Positions 46,513-55,832 of a DNA stretch of 64,000 bases are shown one piece after another (within the stretch, counting starts at the first letter, position 1; each line of letters starts with the position of its first letter). Both the position numbers and the translations under genes were made by a program. Below the pieces are notes generated by a model, which did not search any database, had not been told where the DNA came from, and saw only the letters and a program-made list of their open reading frames with translations. The DNA is from Bremerella cremea (lineage in GTDB: Bacteria; Planctomycetota; Planctomycetia; Pirellulales; Pirellulaceae). The stretch is taken from contig NZ_QPEX01000011.1 of the NCBI RefSeq assembly GCF_003335505.1, forward strand, positions 434,001-498,000. The letters run 5' to 3'.

Positions 46513-47289
46513 ATGTGCCTATTGGCAATTCAATACCGAAGCGTTCCGGAGGCCCCAATTCTTGTGGCGGCCAACCGGGAAGAATTTTACGATCGCCCAA
46601 CCTCGGCACCCTCGATTCAATCGGGGAAACCGCGAGCATTGTGTGGCATTGATCAGCAAGCCGGGGGAACCTGGCTGGGCGTCAATCAGCACGGTCTTGT
46701 TGTCGGGTGTTGCAATCGTCGCAAAATGAAGCGACCGCCTGTTCCTCGCTCGCGAGGCATGCTGTGTCGCGAACTGCTCCGAGCCAGCTCGGCCCAGGCC
46801 GCCGTCGAAGTGGCCATGGAAGGGCTGATGTCCGAGCAGTATGACGGGGTCAATTTCATCATGGCCGATGCCGACAGCGGTTGGGTTGTGCATGGTGGGG
46901 ATGACGTCAACGCTCAGCGTTTGGAAGATGGTTTGAACCTGATCGGTGGTATGGATCTGAACGACCAGCGTGATGAACGCGTTCAGTTGGCGCATCGGTT
47001 GATGACGCTGCAAACGCTCGATTCGGCCGTCAAGTTCCTGGCCGTTTCCAGCAAGGTGTTCGCTCGTCCGCCAGCTGCTCAGGGCCGCCCTGGCATGGTG
47101 ATTGAAGGCAAGGAATGGGGCACGGTCAGCTCGACGCTGATCTCGCTGGGCAAAAAGCCACGCGACGCTATCTTCCAATACGCCGACGGCGCCCCGACCA
47201 AGGTTGGCTACGAAGATTACTCGCCGCTGTTGCGAGATATCCTTAGCCGTGGTCTTCGCGAAGCCCGCGCCACGCGAGCCGAAGCCTAG
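46513..47289 (+). CDS. TANGO2-like NRDE protein
   Basis: 258 residues. Starts MCLLAIQYRS and contains AANREEFYDRP, the Asn-Arg-Asp-Glu-type motif of the NRDE/TANGO2 (DUF833) family. An N-terminal Cys as second residue suggests an Ntn-hydrolase-like fold. Cytoplasmic. No ribosome site visible before the ATG. Ends at a strong terminator before epmA. Confidence 0.88.
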   Translation: MCLLAIQYRSVPEAPILVAANREEFYDRPTSAPSIQSGKPRALCGIDQQAGGTWLGVNQHGLVVGCCNRRKMKRPPVPRSRGMLCRELLRASSAQAAVEVAMEGLMSEQYDGVNFIMADADSGWVVHGGDDVNAQRLEDGLNLIGGMDLNDQRDERVQLAHRLMTLQTLDSAVKFLAVSSKVFARPPAAQGRPGMVIEGKEWGTVSSTLISLGKKPRDAIFQYADGAPTKVGYEDYSPLLRDILSRGLREARATRAEA

Positions 47290-47321
47290 GTTCTAGACGG
47301 ACCTCGGATCGATAAACTTAG

Positions 47322-47359
47322 AAGAGCATCTCACGATTGGGTGAGGTGCTCTTTTTTTT
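47322..47359 (+). terminator. terminator after TANGO2-like gene
   Basis: AAGAGCATCTCAC and GTGAGGTGCTCTT arms (one T-G pair) followed by a run of eight T. Confidence 0.9.
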
Positions 47360-47385
47360 ATTGCCCATCTATTTGATTACCGACG

Positions 47386-48369
47386 ATGAACTCGAATCAC
47401 TGGCAGCCGACCGCTTCGCTCGAACAACTCAAACACCGTAGTCAAATCACCCATGTGATTCGCCAGTTTTTCCTTGTCCGTGATTTCTGGGAGGTCGAAA
47501 CGCCGCTACTCTCCCGAGATACGGTTGTCGATACACATCTCGATCCGGTGCCGGTTACGCTGGCCTGGGATCCGGCTAAGCCATGCTCGGGGGAGACGTA
47601 TTATCTGCAAACGTCCCCGGAGTTCGCCATGAAGCGGCTCGTTGCCGCCGGAGCGGAAGCGATCTTTCAGGTTGCCAAGGCATTTCGTTTGGCTGAGGAG
47701 GGAGTCCAGCATAACGTAGAGTTTACGCTGGTCGAGTGGTACCGAATTGGCGACGATTTAGAGGCCGGTATGCAGCTTCTTTCCGACCTGGCGGAAGCGG
47801 TCTTAAATCGTGGACCTGCCGAACGTTGCACTTATCAGGGCTTGTTTCAGCAGCATTTAGGAATCGATCCTTTAGCGGCAACGCTGGCCGATTTGCAACT
47901 GGTGGCCCAGCAGCGGCAGATCGATGTGCCAGCTTCGTTTGGCGAAGAGGATCGCGACGGGCTACTCGAGATCTTGCTTTCTGAAGCGATCCAGCCGCAG
48001 CTAGGGAAAGAGCGGCCTCTGATTCTTTATCATTACCCTGCATCCCAGGCCGCATTGGCTCGGCTCGATGCAGAAGATCCCCGGGTGGCGTGCCGATTTG
48101 AGCTGTTTGTGGACGGAATGGAACTGGCCAACGGCTACGACGAGTTGCAAGACGCCGCCGTACTGGCCGCCAGGAACGAGGCCAACAATCAGGCCCGCGC
48201 CCGACTGGGCAAGCCGACCCTGCCCAGTGATAGCCAACTATTGCAGGCCATGCAAAGCGGGCTGCCAGCTTGCAGTGGCTGTGCGTTGGGATTAGATCGG
48301 CTCGTGATGGTCGCTTTGCGTGCCCGTTCGATTAGAGAAGTGATTCCGTTTCCCATTCGGCAGGCTTGA
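47386..48369 (+). CDS. epmA: EF-P lysine-type aminoacyl ligase EpmA
   Basis: 327 residues. Class II lysyl-tRNA synthetase core without the anticodon-binding domain: ETPLLSRDTVVDTHLDP, LQTSPEFAMKRLVAAGAEAIFQV, FTLVEWYRIG, ELANGYDELQDA and GCALGLDRLVM. Length matches E. coli EpmA (325). It attaches (R)-beta-lysine to elongation factor P; EF-P and EpmB genes are not in the window. Could also act on another lysine-accepting protein. Confidence 0.9.
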   Translation: MNSNHWQPTASLEQLKHRSQITHVIRQFFLVRDFWEVETPLLSRDTVVDTHLDPVPVTLAWDPAKPCSGETYYLQTSPEFAMKRLVAAGAEAIFQVAKAFRLAEEGVQHNVEFTLVEWYRIGDDLEAGMQLLSDLAEAVLNRGPAERCTYQGLFQQHLGIDPLAATLADLQLVAQQRQIDVPASFGEEDRDGLLEILLSEAIQPQLGKERPLILYHYPASQAALARLDAEDPRVACRFELFVDGMELANGYDELQDAAVLAARNEANNQARARLGKPTLPSDSQLLQAMQSGLPACSGCALGLDRLVMVALRARSIREVIPFPIRQA

Positions 48370-48496
48370 AACGGCTGATAAAAAGGAGTGTTCGTTCCAT
48401 GAACCGTGAGGGAGTGATTCTGTCTATTGGATAGATAGTTTACTTGTCATCCAGACAGCCACTTCGGTGACTTAGCAGCTTGTTAAAGCAAATCGC

Positions 48497-49069
48497 ATGT
48501 GTCAGTTCAACACAGCCACGATGTCCCCTGATGGGAATGAAGATCTCGTTCAAATCCTAGCTAGACAGGCACTTTTAAAGTGGGAGCCGATGGGCAATGC
48601 GTTTGTTGTCAGGCAATTGGAGCCGGGCGAGAAGTATTTTTTTACGACGTGGGGAATGTGTGATTGTGGATCAGAAGTTGGCAGTTCCCAGCGTGAAACG
48701 CCACCAACTGATGAGCTAGGCGATCTGAGCCGCGACCTGAAAAAGTTTCGCCAGAGTGGCTGGAGCGAAACGAAGATAGAGCGTTGGTTGGCACAGAAGA
48801 GACAGGATCGTGTCCGTAAGAAAGCGGAGTGGAAGACGCGTCATCAAACGATCGGAGAGGAGCTTGATCGTTGGATCGAATTCATGCGGTCTGTGATTGA
48901 GCAAGATGCAGCCAGATGGATTGGCGTGATGCATCACTTTTACAATCACGAGATCGAGTCGGCAAAGATCACCTTCACTCGGCAATGGGTTTCGCTCGAT
49001 CTGATCTCGCCAAAGAGGCTGCAGACGCTTAAGCCGGACGTACTGCTGACCATTGCTAAGAAGGTGTGA
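48497..49069 (+). CDS. hypothetical protein
   Basis: 190 residues, soluble. Segments: MGNAFVVRQLEPGEKYFFTTWGMCDCGSEVG (a Cys-x-Cys pair), an amphipathic helical region with DLSRDLKKFRQSGWSETKIERWLAQK, and a C-terminal domain with VMHHFYNHEIE. No family recognised. The Cys pair could bind metal. Isolated rightward gene closed by a hairpin; context gives no clue. Confidence 0.65.
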   Translation: MCQFNTATMSPDGNEDLVQILARQALLKWEPMGNAFVVRQLEPGEKYFFTTWGMCDCGSEVGSSQRETPPTDELGDLSRDLKKFRQSGWSETKIERWLAQKRQDRVRKKAEWKTRHQTIGEELDRWIEFMRSVIEQDAARWIGVMHHFYNHEIESAKITFTRQWVSLDLISPKRLQTLKPDVLLTIAKKV

Positions 49070-49085
49070 GTGGACCGCGCATAAA

Positions 49086-49115
49086 AAGAGCGAACCGGAA
49101 ATATGGTTCGCTCTT
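49086..49115. terminator. shared terminator of hypothetical and oxidoreductase genes
   Basis: AAGAGCGAACC, 8-base loop, GGTTCGCTCTT: perfect 11-base stem between convergent genes ending at 49069 and 49140, A run on one flank. Confidence 0.82.
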
Positions 49116-49139
49116 GAGGTCGCTTTTCTTTGAACTTTG

Positions 49140-50147
49140 CTAGTCGACCAGAACGTGGCTGACGGCTTCCCAGCGGCCCGAGCGTTCGCTGCGGAAGATG
49201 GCGTCGATCACTTCCATGTTGGCGACTGCGTCGGCAATGGGCGTAGGGACTTCGGTGTCGTTTAGGATTGCTTGCGACATCAGATCGCCTTGGCAGGTGT
49301 ATTGATCGGCAGTCGGGATTTCGATCTCGGTGACCTCTTCTCCTTTTTGATGCCACAAGATGCACGGGCGATCTGGGGGAGCGTTGAAGGGGATTTGTAG
49401 TTCGACGCGCCCTTCGGTGCCATGAATATGAACGCTTTGATAAGGGGCCAGTTTCGTGCCGCAGGTGAACGTGGTGATTAGCCCACCGAAGTCGATCATG
49501 CAGGATGCAACCACGTCGGTTTTGAATTCAGGATCGCGCGTGATCGAGGCCATCACTTTTTCAGGCTCCCCTTCCAGAATGAAGCGGGAAACAGAAATCG
49601 GATAGCAGCCAATATCCATGATGCCGCCACCGCCCCATTCGGCATTGTTGCGGATGTCGCTCGGGTTGTTGTTGAAGTACGAGAAGAAGCTTTGAATGGT
49701 GACTGGTGTGCCGATTCCCCCTTCGCGGACGATCTCGCGAGCTTTGAGCCATTGTGGATGGTGACGATACATGAACGCCTCCATCACCTTGATTTCTGGG
49801 TGGCTATCGGCGATCTCTTGCAGGCGACGGGCTTCTTCCACGTTCAAGCCGACGGGCTTTTCGCACAGCACGTGTTTGCCAGCTTGAATGGCCTTGACTG
49901 CCCACGGGACATGCATGTGATTGGGCAGGGGAATGTAAACGGCGTCGATTTCAGGATCTTCCAACAGGGCTTCGTACGAACCGTACGCTTTGGGCATGCC
50001 CAGTTTGTCGGCGGCCGCTTGGGCGTTTTCGAGTGACCGTGACGCAATGCCCACCATGTCGCAGTAGGCACTCTTCTGCATGCCAGGGATGACCTTCACG
50101 GTGCCGATTTTCGCGGTGCTCAGTACACCCCAACGAACTTTACTCAT
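49140..50147 (-). CDS. Gfo/Idh/MocA family oxidoreductase
   Basis: 335 residues. Rossmann fold start RWGVLSTAKIGTVKVIPGM, nucleotide-binding domain with AVYIPLPNHMHVPWAVKAIQAGKHVLCEKP (the EKP motif carries the catalytic Lys) and C-terminal substrate domain (GGGIMDIGCYPISVSRFI). NAD(P)-dependent dehydrogenase of sugars or inositols. Monocistronic. The related protein at 52118-53314 is a different subfamily. Confidence 0.92.
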   Translation of the reverse strand: MSKVRWGVLSTAKIGTVKVIPGMQKSAYCDMVGIASRSLENAQAAADKLGMPKAYGSYEALLEDPEIDAVYIPLPNHMHVPWAVKAIQAGKHVLCEKPVGLNVEEARRLQEIADSHPEIKVMEAFMYRHHPQWLKAREIVREGGIGTPVTIQSFFSYFNNNPSDIRNNAEWGGGGIMDIGCYPISVSRFILEGEPEKVMASITRDPEFKTDVVASCMIDFGGLITTFTCGTKLAPYQSVHIHGTEGRVELQIPFNAPPDRPCILWHQKGEEVTEIEIPTADQYTCQGDLMSQAILNDTEVPTPIADAVANMEVIDAIFRSERSGRWEAVSHVLVD

Positions 50148-50418
50148 CGGGACTAATCCTATCGTGTTCTTTGCATTGAGTATGAGGAAGAGAAGAAATC
50201 TGGCAGGTGTTGCTAGGGATATCTACATGGGAAATCAAAGTAGCTTTCCTGGGTACAAGAACTCCAGGAGATGAACTTTTCCCCCTGCGGAATTGTTGTT
50301 GCAGACGTCCATAGTGTAACGCCACCGTGCCCGATTCATGGCGTGGATGGTGAAATTTTGCAATAAAAAAGGTCGAAAACTGCGGCAATACTCACTTTTA
50401 CTGAGTTATTTATTTGGC

Positions 50419-51603
50419 TTATTGAGTTTTGTTCCAATAGATTTTTACATTGTGGGTTTGTCGTCCGACTGCCACGATATCGGCCTGGCCATCGTTGTTT
50501 AAGTCGCCCACGGCCAGGTCTTCGATGGCGACTGCCCCGGGATCGACGATCGTTCGAGTGAACTTCGAGCCATCGGCGGCGATCGGGTCAAAAATCCGCA
50601 AGCCGCGACGGGTGCTCTCGCTTTCGTCGTCACGTACGCCGATTACCAACTCTTCGTCCGCGTCGTCGTCGAGATTGGCACACCAAACGGCATGGCCCCA
50701 CCGCAACTGATCGTCGAGGACGTGCCGTTGCCATAGGCTACGTAACGGCTGGTCTTTGTCTTTCGTGTAGACAACCACTTTATTGCCATGCCAGGGTTCG
50801 ATCGTGGCAATATATTTCTCTCCGCTGGCGAGTTTGCCGACCTTGATCTCGCTGGCCCCACGGCTGGGTTGCGACTTCTGGTCGCCGGTTCCCAGTTGCG
50901 TTTTTTGCCAAGTCCCGTCTGGCTGACGCTCGTGTAGGTGAACGCCTTCATAGCTGGCCGAAAGGATATCGGTTTGGCCGTTGCCGGTGAAATCGAGCGG
51001 CAGGAAGTTGTGCATAACCGGTAAGCTGTTATCGATCAGGTGAACCGGCCACGCTTCTGTTTCTGGTTTCTCGGGGATTTCCAAGGCAATCAGGCGAACG
51101 CCCGCTTCACGATCAGGTTGGCCGAAAAGTGGTGCGACGATTAGCTCCGGCTTATCATCCCCTAAGATGTTGGCAAAACGGATGCGATGCGTGGTTGGTT
51201 CGATACGAATGGGGTAGACGGCCCAGCGGTCGTTTTGGCCACCAGCGGAAGTGATCCACTGGATCGTGCCCCGTGGTGTCTGGCCGCCACCCCAACCAGC
51301 GGCCAAGGCAAAGTCGATCTGGCCATCGCCGTTGATGTCGTGCGGGGCGAAGGCGACGTTGTCGGCACTGGTTTGTCCCTCTCCCACGATCTCATGCTCG
51401 GTCCAGGTTGGGTTTTCCAGCCACAAGACACGCTTTTGGTCGACAATACAGATGTCGAGCTTGTCGTCGCCGTTCATATCGAGCAAGCGAACGGCATAGC
51501 CGACCCCTAGGTTCGTTTCGAGTTGTTCCCCTTCAAACTTCAACTCGTCGGCGAAAAGCTGGGAAGTGAAGAGGGAAACCAATAGCAGGAGGGCATAGCG
51601 CAT
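50419..51603 (-). CDS. exported FG-GAP/VCBS repeat protein
   Basis: 394 residues from ATG 51603; AAGG about nine bases upstream. Signal peptide LLLLVSLFTSQLFADE. At least five calcium-binding-like repeats: DMNGDDKLDICIVD, DINGDGQIDFALA, DFTGNGQTDILSA, NLDDDADEELVIG and DLNNDGQADIVAVG. Predicted beta-propeller, secreted or periplasmic. Same strand as, and 26 bases after, the VOC gene, so probably an operon. Confidence 0.88.
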   Translation of the reverse strand: MRYALLLLVSLFTSQLFADELKFEGEQLETNLGVGYAVRLLDMNGDDKLDICIVDQKRVLWLENPTWTEHEIVGEGQTSADNVAFAPHDINGDGQIDFALAAGWGGGQTPRGTIQWITSAGGQNDRWAVYPIRIEPTTHRIRFANILGDDKPELIVAPLFGQPDREAGVRLIALEIPEKPETEAWPVHLIDNSLPVMHNFLPLDFTGNGQTDILSASYEGVHLHERQPDGTWQKTQLGTGDQKSQPSRGASEIKVGKLASGEKYIATIEPWHGNKVVVYTKDKDQPLRSLWQRHVLDDQLRWGHAVWCANLDDDADEELVIGVRDDESESTRRGLRIFDPIAADGSKFTRTIVDPGAVAIEDLAVGDLNNDGQADIVAVGRQTHNVKIYWNKTQ

Positions 51604-51629
51604 GATGGGGACCTTCGTATTGGGCTGGA

Positions 51630-52019
51630 TTAGGCGAGTAGTTTTTCCACCCGTTGTACCAACTGCAGGGTGAGGCCCCAAGGATCGCGGAGGAAGCAAA
51701 CCAAATCGCCATTCGGTTGGGTGTTGATCGGACCTTCGGCTTGGGCGCCAGCTTCGATCAAGCGGGCTCGGTCTTGCTCTATGGTATCGCTGACGAAAGC
51801 CAGATGGAAATGCGCTGGCGGAACGTTGGCCTGATTGGGGACATCGAATTGATCGTTGTAATAGATTTCGATCAACATCTGGCCGCCGTCATCAGCGAGA
51901 AAGTGGGCGTAGGGAGCCTCTTTGCTGCCACGCTGAATCGTCATGCCTAGATGCACGACGTACCAACGGGCCATCGCAATTGGGTCGGCAACTTGAAGGG
52001 CAAAGTGTTCGATCTTCAT
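51630..52019 (-). CDS. VOC family protein (glyoxalase-like)
   Basis: 129 residues. Vicinal-oxygen-chelate fold: FALQVADPIAMARWYVVHLG, FLADDGGQMLIEI, HLAFVSD and a C-terminal FLRDPWGLTLQLVQR. Metal-ligand His and Glu of the fold are present. Substrate unknown. Overlaps no gene; the exported repeat protein is 26 bases downstream. Confidence 0.88.
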   Translation of the reverse strand: MKIEHFALQVADPIAMARWYVVHLGMTIQRGSKEAPYAHFLADDGGQMLIEIYYNDQFDVPNQANVPPAHFHLAFVSDTIEQDRARLIEAGAQAEGPINTQPNGDLVCFLRDPWGLTLQLVQRVEKLLA

Positions 52020-52058
52020 CGCTAGGAATTTCCAGAGAAAAGCCTGAAGTAACTAAAA

Positions 52059-52091
52059 AAACGCCGCCGCCCAGGCCAGGCAGCGGCGTTT
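52059..52091 (-). terminator. hairpin after the Gfo/Idh/MocA gene
   Basis: AAACGCCGC and GCGGCGTTT arms with a loop of 15 bases, 26 bases after the stop of the oxidoreductase ending at 52118, preceded by an A run (T run on the minus strand). Confidence 0.8.
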
Positions 52092-52117
52092 GGAATTTCA
52101 GCAAACATCGAAGCGAA

Positions 52118-53314
52118 TTAACGACGAGCCACTTCGTGCTTCAGCGGCAGCCAGGCACCATCTTGGCTGCTGCTGGCGACGCACTGTTGGATGAAGTACA
52201 TTCCTTCGACCCCGTCGTGGATGTTGGGGTAGATGGTGTCTTTCTTCTCGAAGTCTTTGCCGGTGGCTCGCAGTGCCATCGCATCGAACGCGGCGCGGTA
52301 GACGTTGGCGAAGGCTTCAAAGAACCCTTCTGGATGTCCGGAAGGAATGCGACAAGCGGCCGCGCCCGAGGCGTTCATGAACGGGGCGTTGGGATCGCGA
52401 GTATAGATCTTATGCGGCTCGCCGTTTTGACGAATGATCATCTCATTCGGGTTCTCTTGACGCCAAGTGAGGGCGGCCTTGGTGCCGTCGATTTCGATTG
52501 CTAAGTCGTTCTCACGGCCATGGCTGATTTGCGAAGCGGTGAGCGTACACAACGCGCCGTTTTCGTAGCGGATGACGGTCGTACCGTAATCGTCCAGCTT
52601 GCGTCCTTCGACAAACGTTGTCAGGTGAGCGCTCACTTTGTCTGGGAGCAAGCCGGTCATGTAGCGGCCTAAGTTGTAGGCGTGCGTGCCGATGTCGCCG
52701 TAGGCCCCAGCGGCGCCGCTCTTGGCTGGGTCGCTGCGCCAGGCGGCTTGCTTCTGGTCGGTGTCTTCCAGTTTGGTTCGCAGCCAACCTTGGATGTATT
52801 GCACGCGGATTGCGTTGATTTCGCCCAACTCTCCCCTAAGGATCATTTCGCGAGCCATGCGAATCAGCGGGTAGCCGGTGTAATTGTGCGAAACGGCGAA
52901 CACGGCGCCCGACTTCTGCACCACTTCGTACAGCTCTTCCGCTTCGGCCAGGGTCAGCGTCATTGGCTTGTCGCAAATCACGTTGAAGCCAGCTTCCAGG
53001 GCCGCTTTGGCCACGGGGAAGTGCATGTGATTAGGAGTCGCTACCGAAACGAAGTCGATACGCTTGTCTTCCGGCAGGGCCAGCTCTTTCTCGATCAGCT
53101 CTTGATAACTGGTGTAGGCACGATCTTCGGGGATGTCGTAATCGGGGGCGGAAGCCTTGGCCCGCTCTGGGTTCGAGCTGAGAGCACCGGCGACCAATTC
53201 TGCTCGGTTGTCGAGCACAGCAGCGGTGGCATGGACGCGACCGATAAACGCGCCGGAACCGCCGCCAACCAAAGCCATTCGTAGTTTACGATTCAAGTCA
53301 CCGTTGGTAGCCAT
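52118..53314 (-). CDS. Gfo/Idh/MocA family oxidoreductase
   Basis: 398 residues. N-terminal Rossmann domain (LVGGGSGAFIGRVHATAAVLD), the CDKP variant of the EKP catalytic motif (FNVICDKPMTLTL), and a C-terminal domain with GAYGDIGTHAYNLGRYMTG. Planctomycetes have many such dehydrogenases of sugars or inositols. Separate from the gene at 49140-50147. GAGGAG lies about ten bases upstream of ATG 53314. Confidence 0.92.
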   Translation of the reverse strand: MATNGDLNRKLRMALVGGGSGAFIGRVHATAAVLDNRAELVAGALSSNPERAKASAPDYDIPEDRAYTSYQELIEKELALPEDKRIDFVSVATPNHMHFPVAKAALEAGFNVICDKPMTLTLAEAEELYEVVQKSGAVFAVSHNYTGYPLIRMAREMILRGELGEINAIRVQYIQGWLRTKLEDTDQKQAAWRSDPAKSGAAGAYGDIGTHAYNLGRYMTGLLPDKVSAHLTTFVEGRKLDDYGTTVIRYENGALCTLTASQISHGRENDLAIEIDGTKAALTWRQENPNEMIIRQNGEPHKIYTRDPNAPFMNASGAAACRIPSGHPEGFFEAFANVYRAAFDAMALRATGKDFEKKDTIYPNIHDGVEGMYFIQQCVASSSQDGAWLPLKHEVARR

Positions 53315-53405
53315 GGGGGCAATGCTCCTCGCTTATGAGAACAGATCTAGCTTATGGGGTAAGTGCAATCGAGAAAGCTAGTTTTAGCACACCCAAGGTG
53401 CCCTG

Positions 53406-54203
53406 TCATTCGGTCACCCTCTCCCAGTGATTCTCAAATGTCCAGCGGACTTCCGGGCGGTGGAGAACGATTAGCCCCCAAATTGGCAAGGGAAAGACCA
53501 CGCACCAAGTGAGATTAAAGATGGGGATCATCGCCATGATGAACCCTAGGCGAGCGAGATTAAAGTTTCTGGTTGTTCGGGCATTATTTAGGAAAACAAT
53601 GGTTGCCACGTGGGCGAAGCTCATGGCCAACTCGCCGGCGAGTTTAAGGATTGTTTCCAGGTCTTGGCTCATACCGAAGGTCATTTTTAAGAGGTTGGCC
53701 AAGACTCCTAAAAAAATCAGGGCGGTCATCAACCCACAGATGACCATCAGACCTCCGGCGATAGTGGCAACAGTACGGCAAGAGCGCGCGGCGCTGACGT
53801 GGTCTATGTTGTCTAGTTCGTCGAATGATTGGTCGTTAGAAGCAACTGCTTCGCTTGAGTAAAGAGGTTCCTTGTGATCGGCGAAGGGATTGTTAGAGGG
53901 CGTTGAGTTGGGGGCAGGGTTGGCGCCGGGAGGGGAGTAGTGATTGGCCGCCGCTGTCTCGGTTGAGGTGCTAGGTGAATAGTCCGGTTCCCACCGCGAC
54001 TCATATTTCCCTGCAATCCCCAGTGGATCTTCGCTTTCCTCTAATTCCGTAGGCTTATTGTCTTTGAAGCCTGGCTGACTGGGGGATTGAAACGGCACCA
54101 GCAAGATCGAGAAACAATCGGGGCAGCGCGTAAGTTTGCCTTCTGATCCATCCGGAACACGAATAGATCGCCGACAGGTTTCGCAGCGAAAGCTGAGCGG
54201 CAT
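53406..54203 (-). CDS. zinc-ribbon membrane protein, tandem paralogue 1
   Basis: 265 residues. N-terminal zinc ribbon MPLSFRCETCRRSIRVPDGS with a second pair CPDC at about 28; then a long disordered Ser/Pro/Asn-rich linker (about 40-130), then three to four hydrophobic helices. The same architecture is encoded by the next two genes. The DUF4190-like membrane domain is common to planctomycete and other bacterial small membrane proteins; function unknown. Downstream of, and on the same strand as, its paralogues. Confidence 0.82.
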   Translation of the reverse strand: MPLSFRCETCRRSIRVPDGSEGKLTRCPDCFSILLVPFQSPSQPGFKDNKPTELEESEDPLGIAGKYESRWEPDYSPSTSTETAAANHYSPPGANPAPNSTPSNNPFADHKEPLYSSEAVASNDQSFDELDNIDHVSAARSCRTVATIAGGLMVICGLMTALIFLGVLANLLKMTFGMSQDLETILKLAGELAMSFAHVATIVFLNNARTTRNFNLARLGFIMAMIPIFNLTWCVVFPLPIWGLIVLHRPEVRWTFENHWERVTE

Positions 54204-54234
54204 GGTGAGAGGCTTTCTGTTGAATGGGGGATGG

Positions 54235-54885
54235 CTAGGAAGTGCGGAAGGCGGCGCTGACCGAGGGGCTGCTGAGGACGACGATTCCCCAAATACAAAA
54301 CGCGATCGCCGGGATACAACCGCAGCCAGCCGTACAGGGGATCATCCCCATAATAAACCCCGCCAGGACAAAACCATAATTGCGAACCGCAATTGCCCGA
54401 GTCATCGCGGCAATAATCACCAGGGAAAAGAGAATGATTAGCGGGTTAATGCCGTAAAGACCAATTAAAAACCAGACCTGTTCTTCCTCGTTGTCAATCT
54501 TGTTGGCCTCTAGCCAGCCTTGCAGATCGAGGGAAGCCAAGATCAGATTCAACGCGTGAAGCATCACGCCCAGACCGATGGCAACAATCACGCAGATCGC
54601 TGGCGGCATCAGCTTGTTACGTGCTGCCTCGCGCGAAAGGTGACTCGGGTATAGGTTCGGGGAAGAATAGGGATTGTTCGCCGGGGCGCCGAATGGATCG
54701 GGCTGGTCGGCATAAGGATTGGCGCTGACGGGGGAAGGCGAGGGTTCGTCGGCCAATGGAGCGACAATTGCCGTGGGAATACTTTGGATTTCCTGACAAC
54801 TGGGGCATTGGGTCTTTTTGCCTTCCGTGCCATCAGGAACGCGAATGGGAGTTTGGCAGCGGCTGCAACGAAAGCTAATCGGCAT
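54235..54885 (-). CDS. zinc-ribbon membrane protein, tandem paralogue 2
   Basis: 216 residues. Zinc ribbon CSRC ... CPSC (residues 7-31) in MPISFRCSRCQTPIRVPDGT, a short Pro/Asn-rich linker, then four hydrophobic helices with GFVLAGFIMGMIPCTAGCGCIPAIAFCIWGI at the C-terminus. Clearly homologous to its neighbours: the opening motif MP[LI][SD]F-x-C-x-x-C-x-x-x-I-R-V-P-D-G is shared by all three. Confidence 0.82.
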   Translation of the reverse strand: MPISFRCSRCQTPIRVPDGTEGKKTQCPSCQEIQSIPTAIVAPLADEPSPSPVSANPYADQPDPFGAPANNPYSSPNLYPSHLSREAARNKLMPPAICVIVAIGLGVMLHALNLILASLDLQGWLEANKIDNEEEQVWFLIGLYGINPLIILFSLVIIAAMTRAIAVRNYGFVLAGFIMGMIPCTAGCGCIPAIAFCIWGIVVLSSPSVSAAFRTS

Positions 54886-54927
54886 GAGCTTCGGGCTTAT
54901 CGAATCAAAGGGAAGGGGGGCTTGGGA

Positions 54928-55632
54928 CTATGACGTGAACTGTCTTTGAACGCTGGCGTCCGACAAAACCATCATACCCCACACACTGATCGGGATCGTC
55001 AAAATGCAAAGAAGCGAGCACGGTAGCAGCGCGATAATGAACCCGGCCCAGGCCAGGCCGAAGTTCTTCAAGTCGCGGGCCTGAAACGCACCGTAAAGCG
55101 CCAGCCCTAGCATGGCGGTAGCAAACGCGATCACTACCGTTTGAATGCCAACCCAGATAGCCGCGTTTTCGGCATTGGGGGCCGAGAGGGTCGCGATGGT
55201 GGTGATTAGCAGGACGATCAGATTGCTGGCGATGCCTAAACCGGTCAAGATAACGCAGATCAGAGCCGGGGTTTGGATTTTTTCCAAAGCTTCGGCGCGG
55301 GCCGCGTTGGCACCTACTTGGCTTGAATAGGACGACGGAGCTTCGAAAGCGCTGCCTGCTTCTGGCGACTTGGGATCGTCAAACGAATTGCGTTCTACCG
55401 GCGGTTTCGCCTTCGAGGAAAGCGGGCCAAAGACATCGTCCAAGCTGCTGGAGGAAGATTTTGCTGGCGGCTTCTCCTCGAATTCCGATTCTTTCAAGCG
55501 GAACTCATCGTCGTGGCTAGAAGGAACCGGCTGAATCGCTTGACATTTGGGGCACTTGGTTCGCTTTCCTTCGGCGCCATCGGGAACACGAATTCGGTGC
55601 TTGCAAACAGCGCAATCGAAGTCAATCGGCAT
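54928..55632 (-). CDS. zinc-ribbon membrane protein, tandem paralogue 3
   Basis: 234 residues from ATG 55632; the frame is open to 55713 but the shared motif MPIDFDCAVCKHRIRVPDGA fixes the start. Zinc-ligand pairs CAVC (7,10) and CPKC (about 27,30), Pro/Ser-rich linker (about 40-125), four hydrophobic helices. Probably first gene of the three-gene cluster; the gap to the next is 42 bases. Function unknown. Confidence 0.82.
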   Translation of the reverse strand: MPIDFDCAVCKHRIRVPDGAEGKRTKCPKCQAIQPVPSSHDDEFRLKESEFEEKPPAKSSSSSLDDVFGPLSSKAKPPVERNSFDDPKSPEAGSAFEAPSSYSSQVGANAARAEALEKIQTPALICVILTGLGIASNLIVLLITTIATLSAPNAENAAIWVGIQTVVIAFATAMLGLALYGAFQARDLKNFGLAWAGFIIALLPCSLLCILTIPISVWGMMVLSDASVQRQFTS

Positions 55633-55832
55633 CTTGGAGTGGACTTTCTTTACGCGCGAATGTTCGTGAAAAGAGGAGTAAGCAGGATCGGTTTCCAGTC
55701 TATTCCAAATCATGGAGTCGCTCTAGCTTGGTTTGCCAGTTTTCCGCTTGTGGTGGGCAGTCGGCGCGAATCCCGATAGAGTGGAGGGTCGGTGAATGCA
55801 CGCTTCCCACCTTTTGGCTGTATAAGACACGG

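Noticed and set aside
50171-50190. TTGAGTATGA near 50175 as another member of the palindromic repeat family.
   Set aside because: Only about ten bases match, the flanking hairpin arm is absent, and such a match is expected by chance in 64 kb.
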